Below are positions 42,603-51,766 of a stretch of DNA of 64,000 bases, in pieces. The position numbers and the translations under genes are program-made. The notes beneath the pieces are model-generated. The model was not told the origin of the DNA. It saw only the letters and a list, made by a program, of their open reading frames with translations, and made no database searches. The number at the start of each line of letters is the position of its first letter. The first letter of the stretch is position 1. Source of the DNA: Kuenenia sp039794105 (GTDB lineage Bacteria > Planctomycetota > Brocadiia > Brocadiales > Brocadiaceae); NCBI RefSeq assembly GCF_039794105.1, contig NZ_JBDIWA010000005.1, positions 62,001-126,000 of the forward strand, written 5' to 3'.

Positions 42603-43014
42603 TTTTTACCTCCTTCTTCCTTCCAGATATTTTTTTGTTGAAGTTGCAAATTGTTAGTAATAACTGCAAAAGTATATAAACAAATTCATCTTCAGTGAAT
42701 CTTTTAATAATACATAAATATGTTACAATACATAAATAATACAGTATTGTTAAATATTTCTTCTATACTATTAAAAGTTAAATGTCAACAGTAAAAAAAC
42801 TGAATGTATAGATCAAATCTTAGTTACGTATTTTATTAGTTGAAAGTGTCGCTAAAAAAGCGGAAAAACGTATTGGATATGTGAGAAGTGGTGTGTATTT
42901 TAATGATTTCAGTGATCGCTAAAATACAGTGGAATAGAGGGAAACTTCCCAGATTAATTTTTGAAATATGGGAAGTTTCCCTCTATTTACTCAAAACCAA
43001 AAAAAGATTGTCTT
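42603..43014. other. AT-rich spacer with a REP-like hairpin
   Basis: No gene seen. The hairpin at 42935-42985 lies near the 3' end of gmhB. Confidence 0.6.
42935..42985. repeat. REP-like hairpin, perfect 16-base stem
   Basis: TAGAGGGAAACTTCCC pairs exactly with GGGAAGTTTCCCTCTA. The loop contains AGATTAATTTTTGAAAT, as in the copy at 41657. Confidence 0.8.
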
Positions 43015-43584
43015 CTATTCCTTTTTTCCGATAAAAAGCCTGGCGGCCTCTAAAAGATCTTTCACAACGTAGTCCGCCCCAAAGGGTGCATCCGGGTCGG
43101 CTTCCTGTTCATGATTTGGATTTCTAATGAGCGCCGATTTACAACCAGCTTCTTTGCCAGCACGAATATCCGCGAGGGAATCACCAATCATTATTGATTG
43201 TGACAGGTCGATATTGTACTGTTGTGCTGCATCAAATAACATCTTAGGCCGTGGTTTTCTGCAATCGCAATGCACGCTGTATTGTTCGACTACGCCTTCC
43301 GCATGATGCGGACAATAATAGAAGGCATCAACCTCAGCCTTTTCTCTGATTAATATTTTTTTCAGTTTTTCATGGATTTGTATTAGAGATTGTTCGTCAA
43401 AATATCCCCTGGCAATACCTGATTGATTTGTTACAACAATAATCAGATAATCATTATCCTTGAAAAGGCGTATGCCTTCAACCGCGTGGGGTAATAATTT
43501 CAACTGTTCCGGTGAACTTAAATAGGGCGTGTGAACAACTATGGTGCCGTCCCGATCAAGAAATGCGGCTTTTTTCTTTTTCAT
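43015..43584 (-). CDS. gmhB: D-glycero-D-manno-heptose 1,7-bisphosphate phosphatase
   Basis: A 189-residue HAD phosphatase. FLDRDGT (about 8-14) holds the nucleophile Asp and acid Asp. VTNQSGIARG (about 51-60) follows. The zinc site CPHH...HCDCRKP (about 91-109) is specific to the GmhB/HisB-N group, and MIGDSLADI is motif IV. It removes the C7 phosphate in ADP-heptose synthesis. Its ATG overlaps the gmhA stop (ATGA), so it is translationally coupled. Confidence 0.93.
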   Translation of the reverse strand: MKKKKAAFLDRDGTIVVHTPYLSSPEQLKLLPHAVEGIRLFKDNDYLIIVVTNQSGIARGYFDEQSLIQIHEKLKKILIREKAEVDAFYYCPHHAEGVVEQYSVHCDCRKPRPKMLFDAAQQYNIDLSQSIMIGDSLADIRAGKEAGCKSALIRNPNHEQEADPDAPFGADYVVKDLLEAARLFIGKKE

Positions 43585-44180
43585 TCAGGAACATGTCCAA
43601 AAATTTCTTTCTCGACAAGAGAACACAAAATATGCCCGATGGTAATGTGGCATTCCTGTATTCTTGGTGTGTTTGTGGAAGGTACTTTTATGCAAAAATC
43701 TACCTCATTTTTTAAGAGTCCTCCATCCATTCCGGTAAAACCCACGGTTATTGCTTTTAAGTCCCGTGCAATTTTAACCGCATTCAGTATATTTTTTGAG
43801 TTTCCGCTTGTAGTAAATGCCAGAACGACATCTCCCGCCTTTACCAGCGCCTCGACCTGCCTGGAGAAACTAAAGTCATAGCCAAAATCATTTGCAATTG
43901 CGGTCATTACAGAACTATCCGTTGTTATGGCAACTGCCGGAAGGGGCCGCCTGTTCATCTTGAACCTGCCTATCATTTCTCCCGCTATATGCTGCGCATC
44001 TGCTGCGCTCCCGCCATTTCCCATCAGGTACATAAAGTTGTTATTTTTAAACGCCCTGACGATAACATCGGCAACGTCTCTGACAATCTCAACGTGGGTT
44101 GACAATAGTTTTTTTATTGTATCGATACTCTCTTGTAATTGGTGTTCAATATCATTCATAAATAGTTCTTGTGCTTTCAT
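43581..44180 (-). CDS. gmhA: Sedoheptulose-7-phosphate isomerase
   Basis: A 199-residue SIS-domain enzyme that makes D-glycero-D-manno-heptose 7-phosphate from sedoheptulose-7-P, the first step to ADP-heptose. YLMGNGGSAADAQHIAGEM (about 51-69), AFTTSGNSKNILN and the HITIGHILCSLVE metal-binding His segment are typical GmhA blocks. Met8 is an alternative start. It lies 19 bases downstream of hldE and overlaps gmhB by 4. Confidence 0.94.
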   Translation of the reverse strand: MKAQELFMNDIEHQLQESIDTIKKLLSTHVEIVRDVADVIVRAFKNNNFMYLMGNGGSAADAQHIAGEMIGRFKMNRRPLPAVAITTDSSVMTAIANDFGYDFSFSRQVEALVKAGDVVLAFTTSGNSKNILNAVKIARDLKAITVGFTGMDGGLLKNEVDFCIKVPSTNTPRIQECHITIGHILCSLVEKEIFGHVPE

Positions 44181-44199
44181 AGTAAGGTATAACTGCCTG

Positions 44200-45723
44200 T
44201 TAATGCGTCTGAGTGATTACGCCCTGTAACAATTCATCCCGGGTATGCTTTTTAATGATTCGGGAGACAATGTTGGTGGTCGAAACTCCTTCCACTAAAG
44301 GAGCCAATACCACCTTACCTCCGTAGGATTCCACGAACTCCTGCCCCACTACCCCTGCGTCTTTCCAGTCTTCGCCTTTTACTAATATTTCAGGTTTTAA
44401 GGACGTAATAATGCTCATTGGTGTTAACTCATCAAACAACACCACGTACGAGACGTCTTCTAATGCCGCAAGCATTTTTGCACGCTCGTCTTCAGAAACA
44501 ATAGGGCGGTCAGGCCCCTTCAGTTTTTTTATTGAACTGTCCGTGTTCAAGCCAACCACCAGCAAATCGCCCTGTTTTCTTGCAAACTTAAGATACTCTA
44601 TATGGCCAACATGCAAAATATCAAAACAACCGTTTGTAAAAACAACCTTGTCATTTCTCCTTCGGTGTTCTTTTAAAATATTTTCAAGCATTTCAACGGT
44701 TTTAATTTTCCCGGATTTCTGATTCCCTTCGCTTGCAAGTTCATTAAGTATCTCGTCTTTACTTACCGGAACAACTCCAATTTTCCCGACTTCAATTCCT
44801 GCCGCGATGTTTGCCAGCAATGTGGCTTCCTCAAAACTATAACCCTCCCCGAGTACCATGCCAAACATGCTAAGCACCATATCGCCGGCGCCGGTTACAT
44901 CATACACCGCTTTTGGAGTGGTAGGAAATACCCTTCCTTCGCCTTTTTTATGATAAAGAAACATGCCTTCCCGGTCTATGGTGATAACGCAATACTCCAA
45001 TTCCAGGTCAGAGACAAATTTGCCCGCAGCCCTATGCAAACTCTCATTGTCTGTAATTTTGATTCCGGTAGCACATTCTGTCTCATGCCTGTTTGGAGTA
45101 ATGGCTGTAACCCCTCTATAGCAGGAGTAATCGCCTGAAAGTTTTGGATCTGCAATTACTACTTTTTTGTGTTCCCGGCAAAGGTGAATGATGGTCTTCA
45201 GTAGCGAATCGGAAAGCAAACCCTTGTTCATATCCGATATCAGGACAGTATCACAGTCCTTTATCTTTTCGCTCAGGTAGCCATTTAATTGTTGTTCTTT
45301 CTCTTTGGAAATGTGATGGGTTTTTTCATAATCGACACGTAATAGTTGTTGTATGCCTCTTCCTGCAGTTTGCAGATGTCCCATTAAACGCATCTTCATT
45401 GTTGTTGGGCGGCTACTGTCAACAATGACCCCGTCAACGTCACATTTCATATTTTTAAGTATTTGCAAAAGAATAGTGCCATACGAATCATCTCCAATAA
45501 CTCCGCACGCAAGCGCCTGTGCCCCAAGCATTTTTAAGTTTGCAATAACGCTTCCCGCGCCGCCAGGCCGTACATCTTCTGAAGAAACGTTAATTACTGG
45601 TATAGGCGCCTCCTGTGATATGCGCCGGACCTCTCCCCAAACATACTTATCAAGCATCAAATCCCCGATAACCAGGATTTTCGGGGATCTCAAATGTGAA
45701 ACTATATGAAAAAGCTTATCCAT
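44200..45723 (-). CDS. hldE: Bifunctional heptose 7-phosphate kinase / heptose 1-phosphate adenylyltransferase
   Basis: A 507-residue fusion. Residues 1-340 form a PfkB-type kinase: GDLMLDKYVWG, PGGAGSVIANL and the DVTGAGD anion-hole/catalytic Asp signature (about 276-282). Residues about 365-500 form a nucleotidyltransferase with TNGCFDILHVGHIEYL (HxGH) and GEDWKD near the C-terminus. It phosphorylates heptose-7-P at C1 and later adenylates heptose-1-P. With gmhA and gmhB the window encodes the ADP-glycero-manno-heptose route except epimerase HldD, pointing to LPS-type inner core or other heptose glycans. Confidence 0.95.
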   Translation of the reverse strand: MDKLFHIVSHLRSPKILVIGDLMLDKYVWGEVRRISQEAPIPVINVSSEDVRPGGAGSVIANLKMLGAQALACGVIGDDSYGTILLQILKNMKCDVDGVIVDSSRPTTMKMRLMGHLQTAGRGIQQLLRVDYEKTHHISKEKEQQLNGYLSEKIKDCDTVLISDMNKGLLSDSLLKTIIHLCREHKKVVIADPKLSGDYSCYRGVTAITPNRHETECATGIKITDNESLHRAAGKFVSDLELEYCVITIDREGMFLYHKKGEGRVFPTTPKAVYDVTGAGDMVLSMFGMVLGEGYSFEEATLLANIAAGIEVGKIGVVPVSKDEILNELASEGNQKSGKIKTVEMLENILKEHRRRNDKVVFTNGCFDILHVGHIEYLKFARKQGDLLVVGLNTDSSIKKLKGPDRPIVSEDERAKMLAALEDVSYVVLFDELTPMSIITSLKPEILVKGEDWKDAGVVGQEFVESYGGKVVLAPLVEGVSTTNIVSRIIKKHTRDELLQGVITQTH

Positions 45724-45760
45724 AATATATTTAAAACTCCGGCAAAATATACGTTATATA

Positions 45761-46387
45761 CTAGTAAGTATCCGCAATAATTTCCGTGGGATTTTCTTCC
45801 AGGAAATAGGACAACTTAACATTAAGAGACGCCGATAATTTATCCAGCGTATTAAGAGATGCAGCGATTTGACCGTTTTCAATCTGTGATAATAAGCTTG
45901 GAGACAGACCCGTCCGGTTTGCTAATTGCTTTTGGGTGATCTTTTTACTTTTCCTCAAAAACTTAAGTTTTTTCCCTATATCGCTCTTCAGTTTATCCTT
46001 CGAACTTTTGATAAGACAGTACGTCTTTTGTGCATTATGTAAAGCCTTTCTCAAATCATTTAAGTCAAATGGTTTTTTTAAGTAATCAAATGCATCGAGT
46101 TTCATCGTTTCAACTGCCGTCTTAAAAGAGGGATAACCGGTCAATATAATAACACAAATATTCTGGAACCTTGATTTTATCTCTTTAAGCAACTCGGTAC
46201 CGCTTATTTGCGGCATTTTTAAATCCAAAATGACGATGTTAAATCTGTCTTGTTCCAGGACGTTTATGGCCTCTGAAGGCATTGTAATGCCTTTGGCGGT
46301 GTAACCCTCTTCGCTTAAAAATTTGGTTAAATATAAATTATAGTCAACATCATCATCTACAACCAATACCTTTACGCCTTTATCCAT
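45761..46387 (-). CDS. Response regulator with REC and XRE-type HTH
   Basis: A 208-residue protein. Residues 5-120 are a receiver domain with VVDDDVDY, the phosphoacceptor Asp55 in ILDLKMPQ, TGYPS and KKPF. Residues about 138-197 are a Cro/CI-type HTH (LRKSKKITQKQLANRTGL, SPSLLSQIENGQ, LDKLSASLNV). REC domains are usually joined to OmpR, NarL or Fis HTH, so this pairing is uncommon. AAAGGTGA precedes the ATG, which overlaps the histidine kinase 3' end by 8 bases; the pair forms a two-component system. The target is unknown. Confidence 0.9.
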   Translation of the reverse strand: MDKGVKVLVVDDDVDYNLYLTKFLSEEGYTAKGITMPSEAINVLEQDRFNIVILDLKMPQISGTELLKEIKSRFQNICVIILTGYPSFKTAVETMKLDAFDYLKKPFDLNDLRKALHNAQKTYCLIKSSKDKLKSDIGKKLKFLRKSKKITQKQLANRTGLSPSLLSQIENGQIAASLNTLDKLSASLNVKLSYFLEENPTEIIADTY

Positions 46388-48755
46388 CGTATGTCACCTT
46401 TTCAAAGTTTGTGGGTAAATTAATTTCAAATTTTGCGCCTTTTCCCACGTCGCTTTTCACATGAATAGCGCCATTATGCCTTTTTATAATGCCATAAGTA
46501 ATGGACAACCCCAGCCCGGTCCCTTTCCCTACTTCTTTGTCCGTAAAAAACGGGTCAAAGACTCTTGAAAGCTGGTTTTCCGGAATACCTTTACCGGTAT
46601 CCTCAAAAGTAATAGTAATGGTATTTTTATTTTTAATGCCCGTTGTTATGGAGATGGTATCGCCGGAATCCGTTGCATCATCCGCATTAATCAGCAGGTT
46701 CATTATAACCTGTTGTAATTGCTCCGCAAATCCTTTAATTTTCGGTAGCCGGGAAGATAATTTCAAAATAATTTTCTTATTTTTTTTCGTGAACGGTTCT
46801 ATAATAAGAGCGACGGTGTCCTTTATAATTTTATTAATATTGGCAGGCCTTGGTTGTTCGTTTCCTTCAAAATGCGATAATTCCAGCAGGGAATTAACAA
46901 TCCTTTCTATCCTTTTAGCCACCTTTTGCATCGTTTTAAATTCTTTTATTGTTTCATTGCTAAATCCCTTTTTTCTTTCAAGAAAGCCTTGTGTCATGCC
47001 CGAAATGATTGCAAGGGGAGTGTTGATTTCGTGGGCGACGCCTGCCGCAAGCCTTCCGATGGAGATCAATCTATCCGAATGTATTAACTGCTGCTGTAAT
47101 TTTTTTTGCCGTTCTTCTTCCCGTTTTTTTTCCGTTATATCCTGAATCAGTTCCAGCACCTGAACAACATTTCCCTCCTTATCGAAAATCGGAGAACTGA
47201 TCACATTGCAAAATTTCTTTTTATTATGGTTATAAACCATGCGCTCTGTCTGGTTAATTTTTGCCGTTTTAAATACTTTAAACGAAGGGCACTCAACAGG
47301 GTCTTCCTCAAAATTGCAAAAGGTATCAAAACAGGTATGATTTACTATATTTTTGCCGAGGGGATGATTATTGATTAATCGTTTGTTTGCCCAGCGAATT
47401 TTTTTGTCTTTGCCGATAACGAGGAGGTCTGCCCCGATTTGACTTACAATATCATCCAGTTTCTCCTTTTCCCTTTTCAATTCCAGCTCCAGGTTCTTCC
47501 TTTCGGTTATATCCCGAAAATGTGCCAACATATAGATAATATCATTTCTTTCTCTAACGGCAATAATATCCAGTTCCATTACCAATATCTGCTTATTTTT
47601 GCTGATTACCTCAATTTCAGTTGTCGGCGCCTTCTTATTGACTGCCATCGATAGCAGTGAGATAACCGTTCTTTTTGATGGTATGGTCAGGAAATCAAAG
47701 ACATACTTATTTACAAGCTCTTCCATCTGATATCCGATAATTTCTTCCTCGCGCCTGTTCACCGTAAGTATCTTTCCATTCAAATCTACCATCATCATTG
47801 AATCTGCCGCATAGTTAAACAACATCTTGTATCGTTCTTCCGAGGTTTTAATCCGGCTGAATAAAATAGTGTTTTCAAGTACTATTGCAAGCTGAGGCGC
47901 TATCTGCCAAAGATAGAAATAGCACTGTTCGTCAAAACTGTTGAGCTCCTTGGCGCCAAATGTGATTGCCCCAAGCACTTTTCCCTTAAGTATCAGGGGA
48001 AAACCCAGCCGTGAAAGTATTCCTTCGTTATGCAATACCTTATCAGTCCAGAAATGCCCGGTGCTCGTATCATTCACTATGATGGGCTTGCCGGTTTGAA
48101 TAATTTTTTCCAAAAGGCTGCCACCCATGGGAAATGATTCCCCTGCATTAATTTCACTAAAATCATACTTTTTTGCCAGCGCAAACACCTGAAACCATTG
48201 ACCTTGTTCATTTGAAATAATTAAGCAGGCGCGAACAAATGGAATAATCTTTTTCAGTTCGCTGCATACCATTGAAAAACTCTCACGAATGTCAATGCTG
48301 GTAGCAATCGATTTGTTTATATTATTGATAATCTCTTTATCGAATAGCGTCTTTTTCAGATTCCATTCCAACTGTTGTTTGTAAAGCGCATTCTCAACCG
48401 TCTTTTTCAGGTAATCGGCGTCAAAAGGTTTCAAAATATAGTCAACCGTGTCCATGCATAGTTCTTTGATTACCTTACCAACCTTTGCCCGATCAACCAT
48501 AACGATAACATTTGTATCCGGCAAGGCATTCTTCGTACTTTTTACTGACAAAAACTCATGTTCATCGCACAGACAGAGGTCGAACAAAACCAAATCAATG
48601 TTATATTTCTTTATTAAGAGAACAACATCCTTGCCGTGACATGCCATGTAAATAAGATATCCGCATTTTAAGAGCATTTCTTTGAGTGAATTACCTGCCG
48701 GATATTCGTCATCATTATCGTTGACAACGATAAGAATTTTTCGGACTTTTTCCAT
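46380..48755 (-). CDS. Hybrid sensor histidine kinase (REC-GAF-PAS-PAS-HisKA-HATPase)
   Basis: A 791-residue soluble kinase. Domain order: receiver (about 5-125, LVLFDLCLCDE), GAF (about 150-305), PAS1 (about 315-430, YKMLFNYAADSMMMVDLNG), PAS2 (about 435-550), HisKA with LAAGVAHEINTPLAI (His575), and HATPase with DTGKGIPENQLSRVFDPFF and GTGLGLSI. PAS2 has an unusual Cys set, CFDTFCNFEEDPVECPS, which may bind a metal, cluster or redox disulfide. There is no membrane segment, so it senses a cytoplasmic cue. The partner response regulator overlaps its 3' end. Confidence 0.92.
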   Translation of the reverse strand: MEKVRKILIVVNDNDDEYPAGNSLKEMLLKCGYLIYMACHGKDVVLLIKKYNIDLVLFDLCLCDEHEFLSVKSTKNALPDTNVIVMVDRAKVGKVIKELCMDTVDYILKPFDADYLKKTVENALYKQQLEWNLKKTLFDKEIINNINKSIATSIDIRESFSMVCSELKKIIPFVRACLIISNEQGQWFQVFALAKKYDFSEINAGESFPMGGSLLEKIIQTGKPIIVNDTSTGHFWTDKVLHNEGILSRLGFPLILKGKVLGAITFGAKELNSFDEQCYFYLWQIAPQLAIVLENTILFSRIKTSEERYKMLFNYAADSMMMVDLNGKILTVNRREEEIIGYQMEELVNKYVFDFLTIPSKRTVISLLSMAVNKKAPTTEIEVISKNKQILVMELDIIAVRERNDIIYMLAHFRDITERKNLELELKREKEKLDDIVSQIGADLLVIGKDKKIRWANKRLINNHPLGKNIVNHTCFDTFCNFEEDPVECPSFKVFKTAKINQTERMVYNHNKKKFCNVISSPIFDKEGNVVQVLELIQDITEKKREEERQKKLQQQLIHSDRLISIGRLAAGVAHEINTPLAIISGMTQGFLERKKGFSNETIKEFKTMQKVAKRIERIVNSLLELSHFEGNEQPRPANINKIIKDTVALIIEPFTKKNKKIILKLSSRLPKIKGFAEQLQQVIMNLLINADDATDSGDTISITTGIKNKNTITITFEDTGKGIPENQLSRVFDPFFTDKEVGKGTGLGLSITYGIIKRHNGAIHVKSDVGKGAKFEINLPTNFEKVTYDG

Positions 48756-48897
48756 AGAAAACGCAACTGACTAATATCTTGTAAACACTTTCATAATAAA
48801 AATTTATTAACGTCGCTCATCTTAATATCATAAAAAATCTATGTCAAGAATAAAGAATCCCACCGCGCGCCGGAGATTAATTATAGTCAAACAAATA

Positions 48898-49122
48898 GTA
48901 ACACTTCCGTTTTAGAAAAACGTAAGAGCGAGAGACGAGAGACGAGGGACGAAAGACGAGGGACGAAAGACGAGAGACGAAAGACGAGAGACGAAGGACG
49001 AGAGACGAGAGACGAAGGACGAGAGACGAGAGACGAGAGACGAGGGACTAGAGACGAAGGATGTCTATCATCCGTCAGCCCTACACTATGCGCCAAACTT
49101 TTTCAAAAAACTAAAGTGTTAC
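48898..49122. mobile_element. MITE-like element carrying a heptamer array
   Basis: Left end GTAACACTTCCGTTTTAGAA (degenerate) and right end TTTTTCAAAAAACTAAAGTG plus TTAC (canonical). The interior is a tandem array instead of the usual inner sequence. Flanks show no exact target duplication. Confidence 0.6.
48929..49063 (+). repeat. Heptanucleotide (GAGACGA)n array
   Basis: About 19 units of 7 bases, with variants GAGACGA, GGGACGA, AAGACGA and AGGACGA. It lies inside the element at 48898-49122. Confidence 0.85.
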
Positions 49123-49366
49123 AATAAATCTGTTTTTTAGAAAGCTATTTTATTGCCAAATTTCTAAAATCGTATTTGTTTGGCTATATTTAAATATATT
49201 GCCGAAAAGGCGCCATTTTCCATGAACTTTCCTCTCTTTTATTTTGTTTACAAAGGATATGCTTGTCCAATCTTGCTTCTAAAACAATTGACAAGCCCCG
49301 CATTCTTATGTAATATTTTCGGATTATAATTTAATTGTGGATTTTATCAGCAAAAGGAATTTTATC

Positions 49367-49927
49367 ATGAAGGTTAAACCGGGCAGATTAGTTACATTGC
49401 GAACGATGTCCCTGTTAGGGCTGTTTGTAAGTGTTTTTGTTATTTTTGCGACAGAAAAATGCGTTCTGGCACAACATTCAGGCGGTGGTATAATTGATAC
49501 CTCCAGACAGCCAGGGGAAAAACCGCCCAGCTTCCATCAGTCCTTTGCCCCATATAGCGGTACCATTCCAATACCATGGATGGACGAAAAACCAAATGCT
49601 GTCTCCATTAAAGTAACTGATATTATCACTTATGAAATTCCCGTGGACGAAAAAAAGATTACGGGAAATAAATTATCCTTTAATGATCTTGAATTAAAAG
49701 AGGTTAAAAATAGTTCCGAAATAAATTTTCACCAGGTAGATTGTCATTTTTTTAAAGTGATAAAGCAAACGCAAGTGCGAAAAGCAGAAGGGTTGACTTG
49801 TGTAAGAGAACGGGAAGGCACACAATATTGGTTATCTGACGATAAGAAATATATCGAATGGGGAAAGTGGTCAAACTGGAAACGGAAAAAACCGGGTGAA
49901 GTCGAGGCTGAGATAACAGAGGATTAA
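49367..49927 (+). CDS. Secreted protein of unknown function
   Basis: 186 residues from ATG 49367, chosen because AAAGGA lies upstream; a GTG at 49337 would add ten residues before the signal. Signal peptide MKVKPGRLVTLRTMSLLGLF..., cleavage near VLA (about 36). The mature part has a Pro-rich start (PGEKPPSFHQSFAPYSGTIP) and a beta-rich domain with two Cys that could pair (VDCHFFKVI and GLTCVRERE), ending in a charged WGKWSNWKRKKPGEV tail. No family recognised. It lies 105 bases before the FGE-domain gene and is read in the same direction. Confidence 0.7.
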   Translation: MKVKPGRLVTLRTMSLLGLFVSVFVIFATEKCVLAQHSGGGIIDTSRQPGEKPPSFHQSFAPYSGTIPIPWMDEKPNAVSIKVTDIITYEIPVDEKKITGNKLSFNDLELKEVKNSSEINFHQVDCHFFKVIKQTQVRKAEGLTCVREREGTQYWLSDDKKYIEWGKWSNWKRKKPGEVEAEITED

Positions 49928-50032
49928 ATTAACCGCAGATTTTGAAGAATCATGCATGCCTTTAAATAAATATTAGTTTTCTATACACCTCAAAATAACA
50001 TTTCAATTGTAACGAATATCTATCATTTCTGA

Positions 50033-51562
50033 ATGGGGGTCTTTTCTTTGAAATCTTTTTATCTGGCGACGTTTTCTGTTATCCTCAACTTATTTTTATG
50101 TAATATTCTTTTCTCTCAAAGCACTGATAGGAATAATTTAGAAAATACGCCAATAACAGAAGAAAATACGTCTAAAAACAGGATGTGTCCTGAATGCAGC
50201 AGAATATATCCCGGAGACGTAAGCTTTTGCAGTATTGATGGCAAACAGCTTATCGACTATACCGCGGCAGATCTAATATGCCCAACATGCAAAGAAAAGG
50301 CAGCACCCGGAGAAAGATTTTGCAAAAAGGATGGCATGCCTTTGATTGTTCAACCTATTACAGAGCAGAAAGACCCCGAAGGAAACATTGTTAATCTTAC
50401 CCCAGCCGAAATAGCACGAAAGATACAAACCCACATAGAAGAAGGAAACAGGTTTAAAAATGAAGAAAAATATACCGAGGCCCTAAATGAATTTAAACAA
50501 GCGGTATTTTTACATCCGGATAATATAGGAATACACTTTAACCTTGGTGGTATTTACTGGAAATTAGAAAATCAAAAATTGGCATTGTTTCACATGGATA
50601 CATGCAGAGACTTATTAGAAATGCTGCCTGAAGAGAAAAAAAATCAGGAAAATTATCAAAAGATAAGTCAGGATATATATCTCTATATATATAAGCTGGA
50701 AAAAGGGCTTTTGCCTGAGGAAAAACAAAAACGCGAAGCGCTGGTTTTAGAAAAAAGAAACAAAAAAATGAGCGCAGCGCTGGAGGAAAACCGTGACAAA
50801 TGGAGTGAAATGGTTTTAATTCCCGCAGGAAAATTTGTTATGGGGTCCGGTGATGAAGAATTTATTCCCGAGGAATCACCAATACACGAAGTATATTTAG
50901 ATGCATATTATATCGATAAATATGAAGTCACAAACGCATTATACTGGGAATTCGTAAGATATATAAAAGAAACAGGAGACCACAGCAAATGTCATCCGGA
51001 AGAGCCAGGAGATAAAAATCATGCGCCAGGTACTGTGCATACAAACTGGGACTATCCCTATTATGATTATCCCGGTTATCCCGTATCTCGTGTTGACTGG
51101 TATGATGCGTATGCGTACGCTGCCTGGGCGGGGAAAAGACTTCCCACAGAAGCAGAGTGGGAGAAAGCCGCAAGAGGAACCGACGGGCGCAGATACCCAT
51201 GGGGAAATGTTTGGGATGCAACATTGGCAAATGTAGGGCCGAGTGGATCCCTGATTGTAGGTAGTTATGAAGTTGGAAAAAGCATTTACGGATGCTATGA
51301 CGTTATTGGCAGCCTCTCAGAATGGTGCAATGATTGGTACCATGCCGAATATTACCACAAAAGTCCAAGTATGAATCCAAAAGGCCCTGATTACAGCACA
51401 GGGGTGAGAATTATCAAAGGCGCTTCCCTTTTTGCCCCCTATGCCTATAAAATGAGATGTGCTGTCAGAATGTTTGGCAAGCCTGAAGACAGGAATAAGA
51501 GCATTGGGTTTCGTTGCGCAAAAAACTATGTTCCTGAAGCCGAAGAAAACAAGGCAAAATAG
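50033..51562 (+). CDS. Exported zinc-ribbon / TPR / FGE-sulfatase-modifying-factor domain protein
   Basis: 509 residues from ATG 50033; a TTG at 50048 with GGGGGT upstream is a good alternative and gives a signal peptide starting KSFYLATF. After the hydrophobic segment come two C-x2-C zinc ribbons (CPECSRIYPGDVSFC about 48-62, CPTCKEKAAPGERFC about 82-96), one or two TPR units (about 130-190), a basic helical linker and an FGE/SUMF1 domain (about 255-505) with FVMGSGDEEF, HEVYLDAYYIDKYEVTN, GKRLPTEAEWEKAARG and GFRCAK. FGE folds mediate formylglycine formation, ergothioneine chemistry or only ligand binding. The Cys pair of true FGEs is not evident, so binding is more likely. Zinc ribbons on an exported protein are unusual. 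Confidence 0.85.
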   Translation: MGVFSLKSFYLATFSVILNLFLCNILFSQSTDRNNLENTPITEENTSKNRMCPECSRIYPGDVSFCSIDGKQLIDYTAADLICPTCKEKAAPGERFCKKDGMPLIVQPITEQKDPEGNIVNLTPAEIARKIQTHIEEGNRFKNEEKYTEALNEFKQAVFLHPDNIGIHFNLGGIYWKLENQKLALFHMDTCRDLLEMLPEEKKNQENYQKISQDIYLYIYKLEKGLLPEEKQKREALVLEKRNKKMSAALEENRDKWSEMVLIPAGKFVMGSGDEEFIPEESPIHEVYLDAYYIDKYEVTNALYWEFVRYIKETGDHSKCHPEEPGDKNHAPGTVHTNWDYPYYDYPGYPVSRVDWYDAYAYAAWAGKRLPTEAEWEKAARGTDGRRYPWGNVWDATLANVGPSGSLIVGSYEVGKSIYGCYDVIGSLSEWCNDWYHAEYYHKSPSMNPKGPDYSTGVRIIKGASLFAPYAYKMRCAVRMFGKPEDRNKSIGFRCAKNYVPEAEENKAK

Positions 51563-51766
51563 CCACAGAAAAGATTTTTGCAATATAGTTTCAGTCCCTA
51601 CCATTAACCCATACATGAGAATTTATTCCCAACCCCTCTCACCAGACGCGGAAATACAAAGAGTTCCTATTGTGAGGGTTAGGGGCTGAAGAACTATTAC
51701 AGATTTTTCGGCAACACGTTTTAATCAAAAATAAATACACGCCCCTTATACCTCCATCAATTATCC

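Larger units (their letters stand above)
48756..49366. other. Spacer holding a MITE-like element with heptamer array
   Basis: The element is at 48898-49122. The 210-base minus-strand frame over the array (Ser/Leu/Arg-rich) is a repeat artefact. Confidence 0.6.

Noticed and set aside
48929..49063. CRISPR array
   Set aside because: Units are 7 bases in direct tandem with no spacers.
48887..49096. Ser/Leu/Arg-rich frame on the minus strand
   Set aside because: Created by the 7-base tandem array (period 21 in frame); no start signal.
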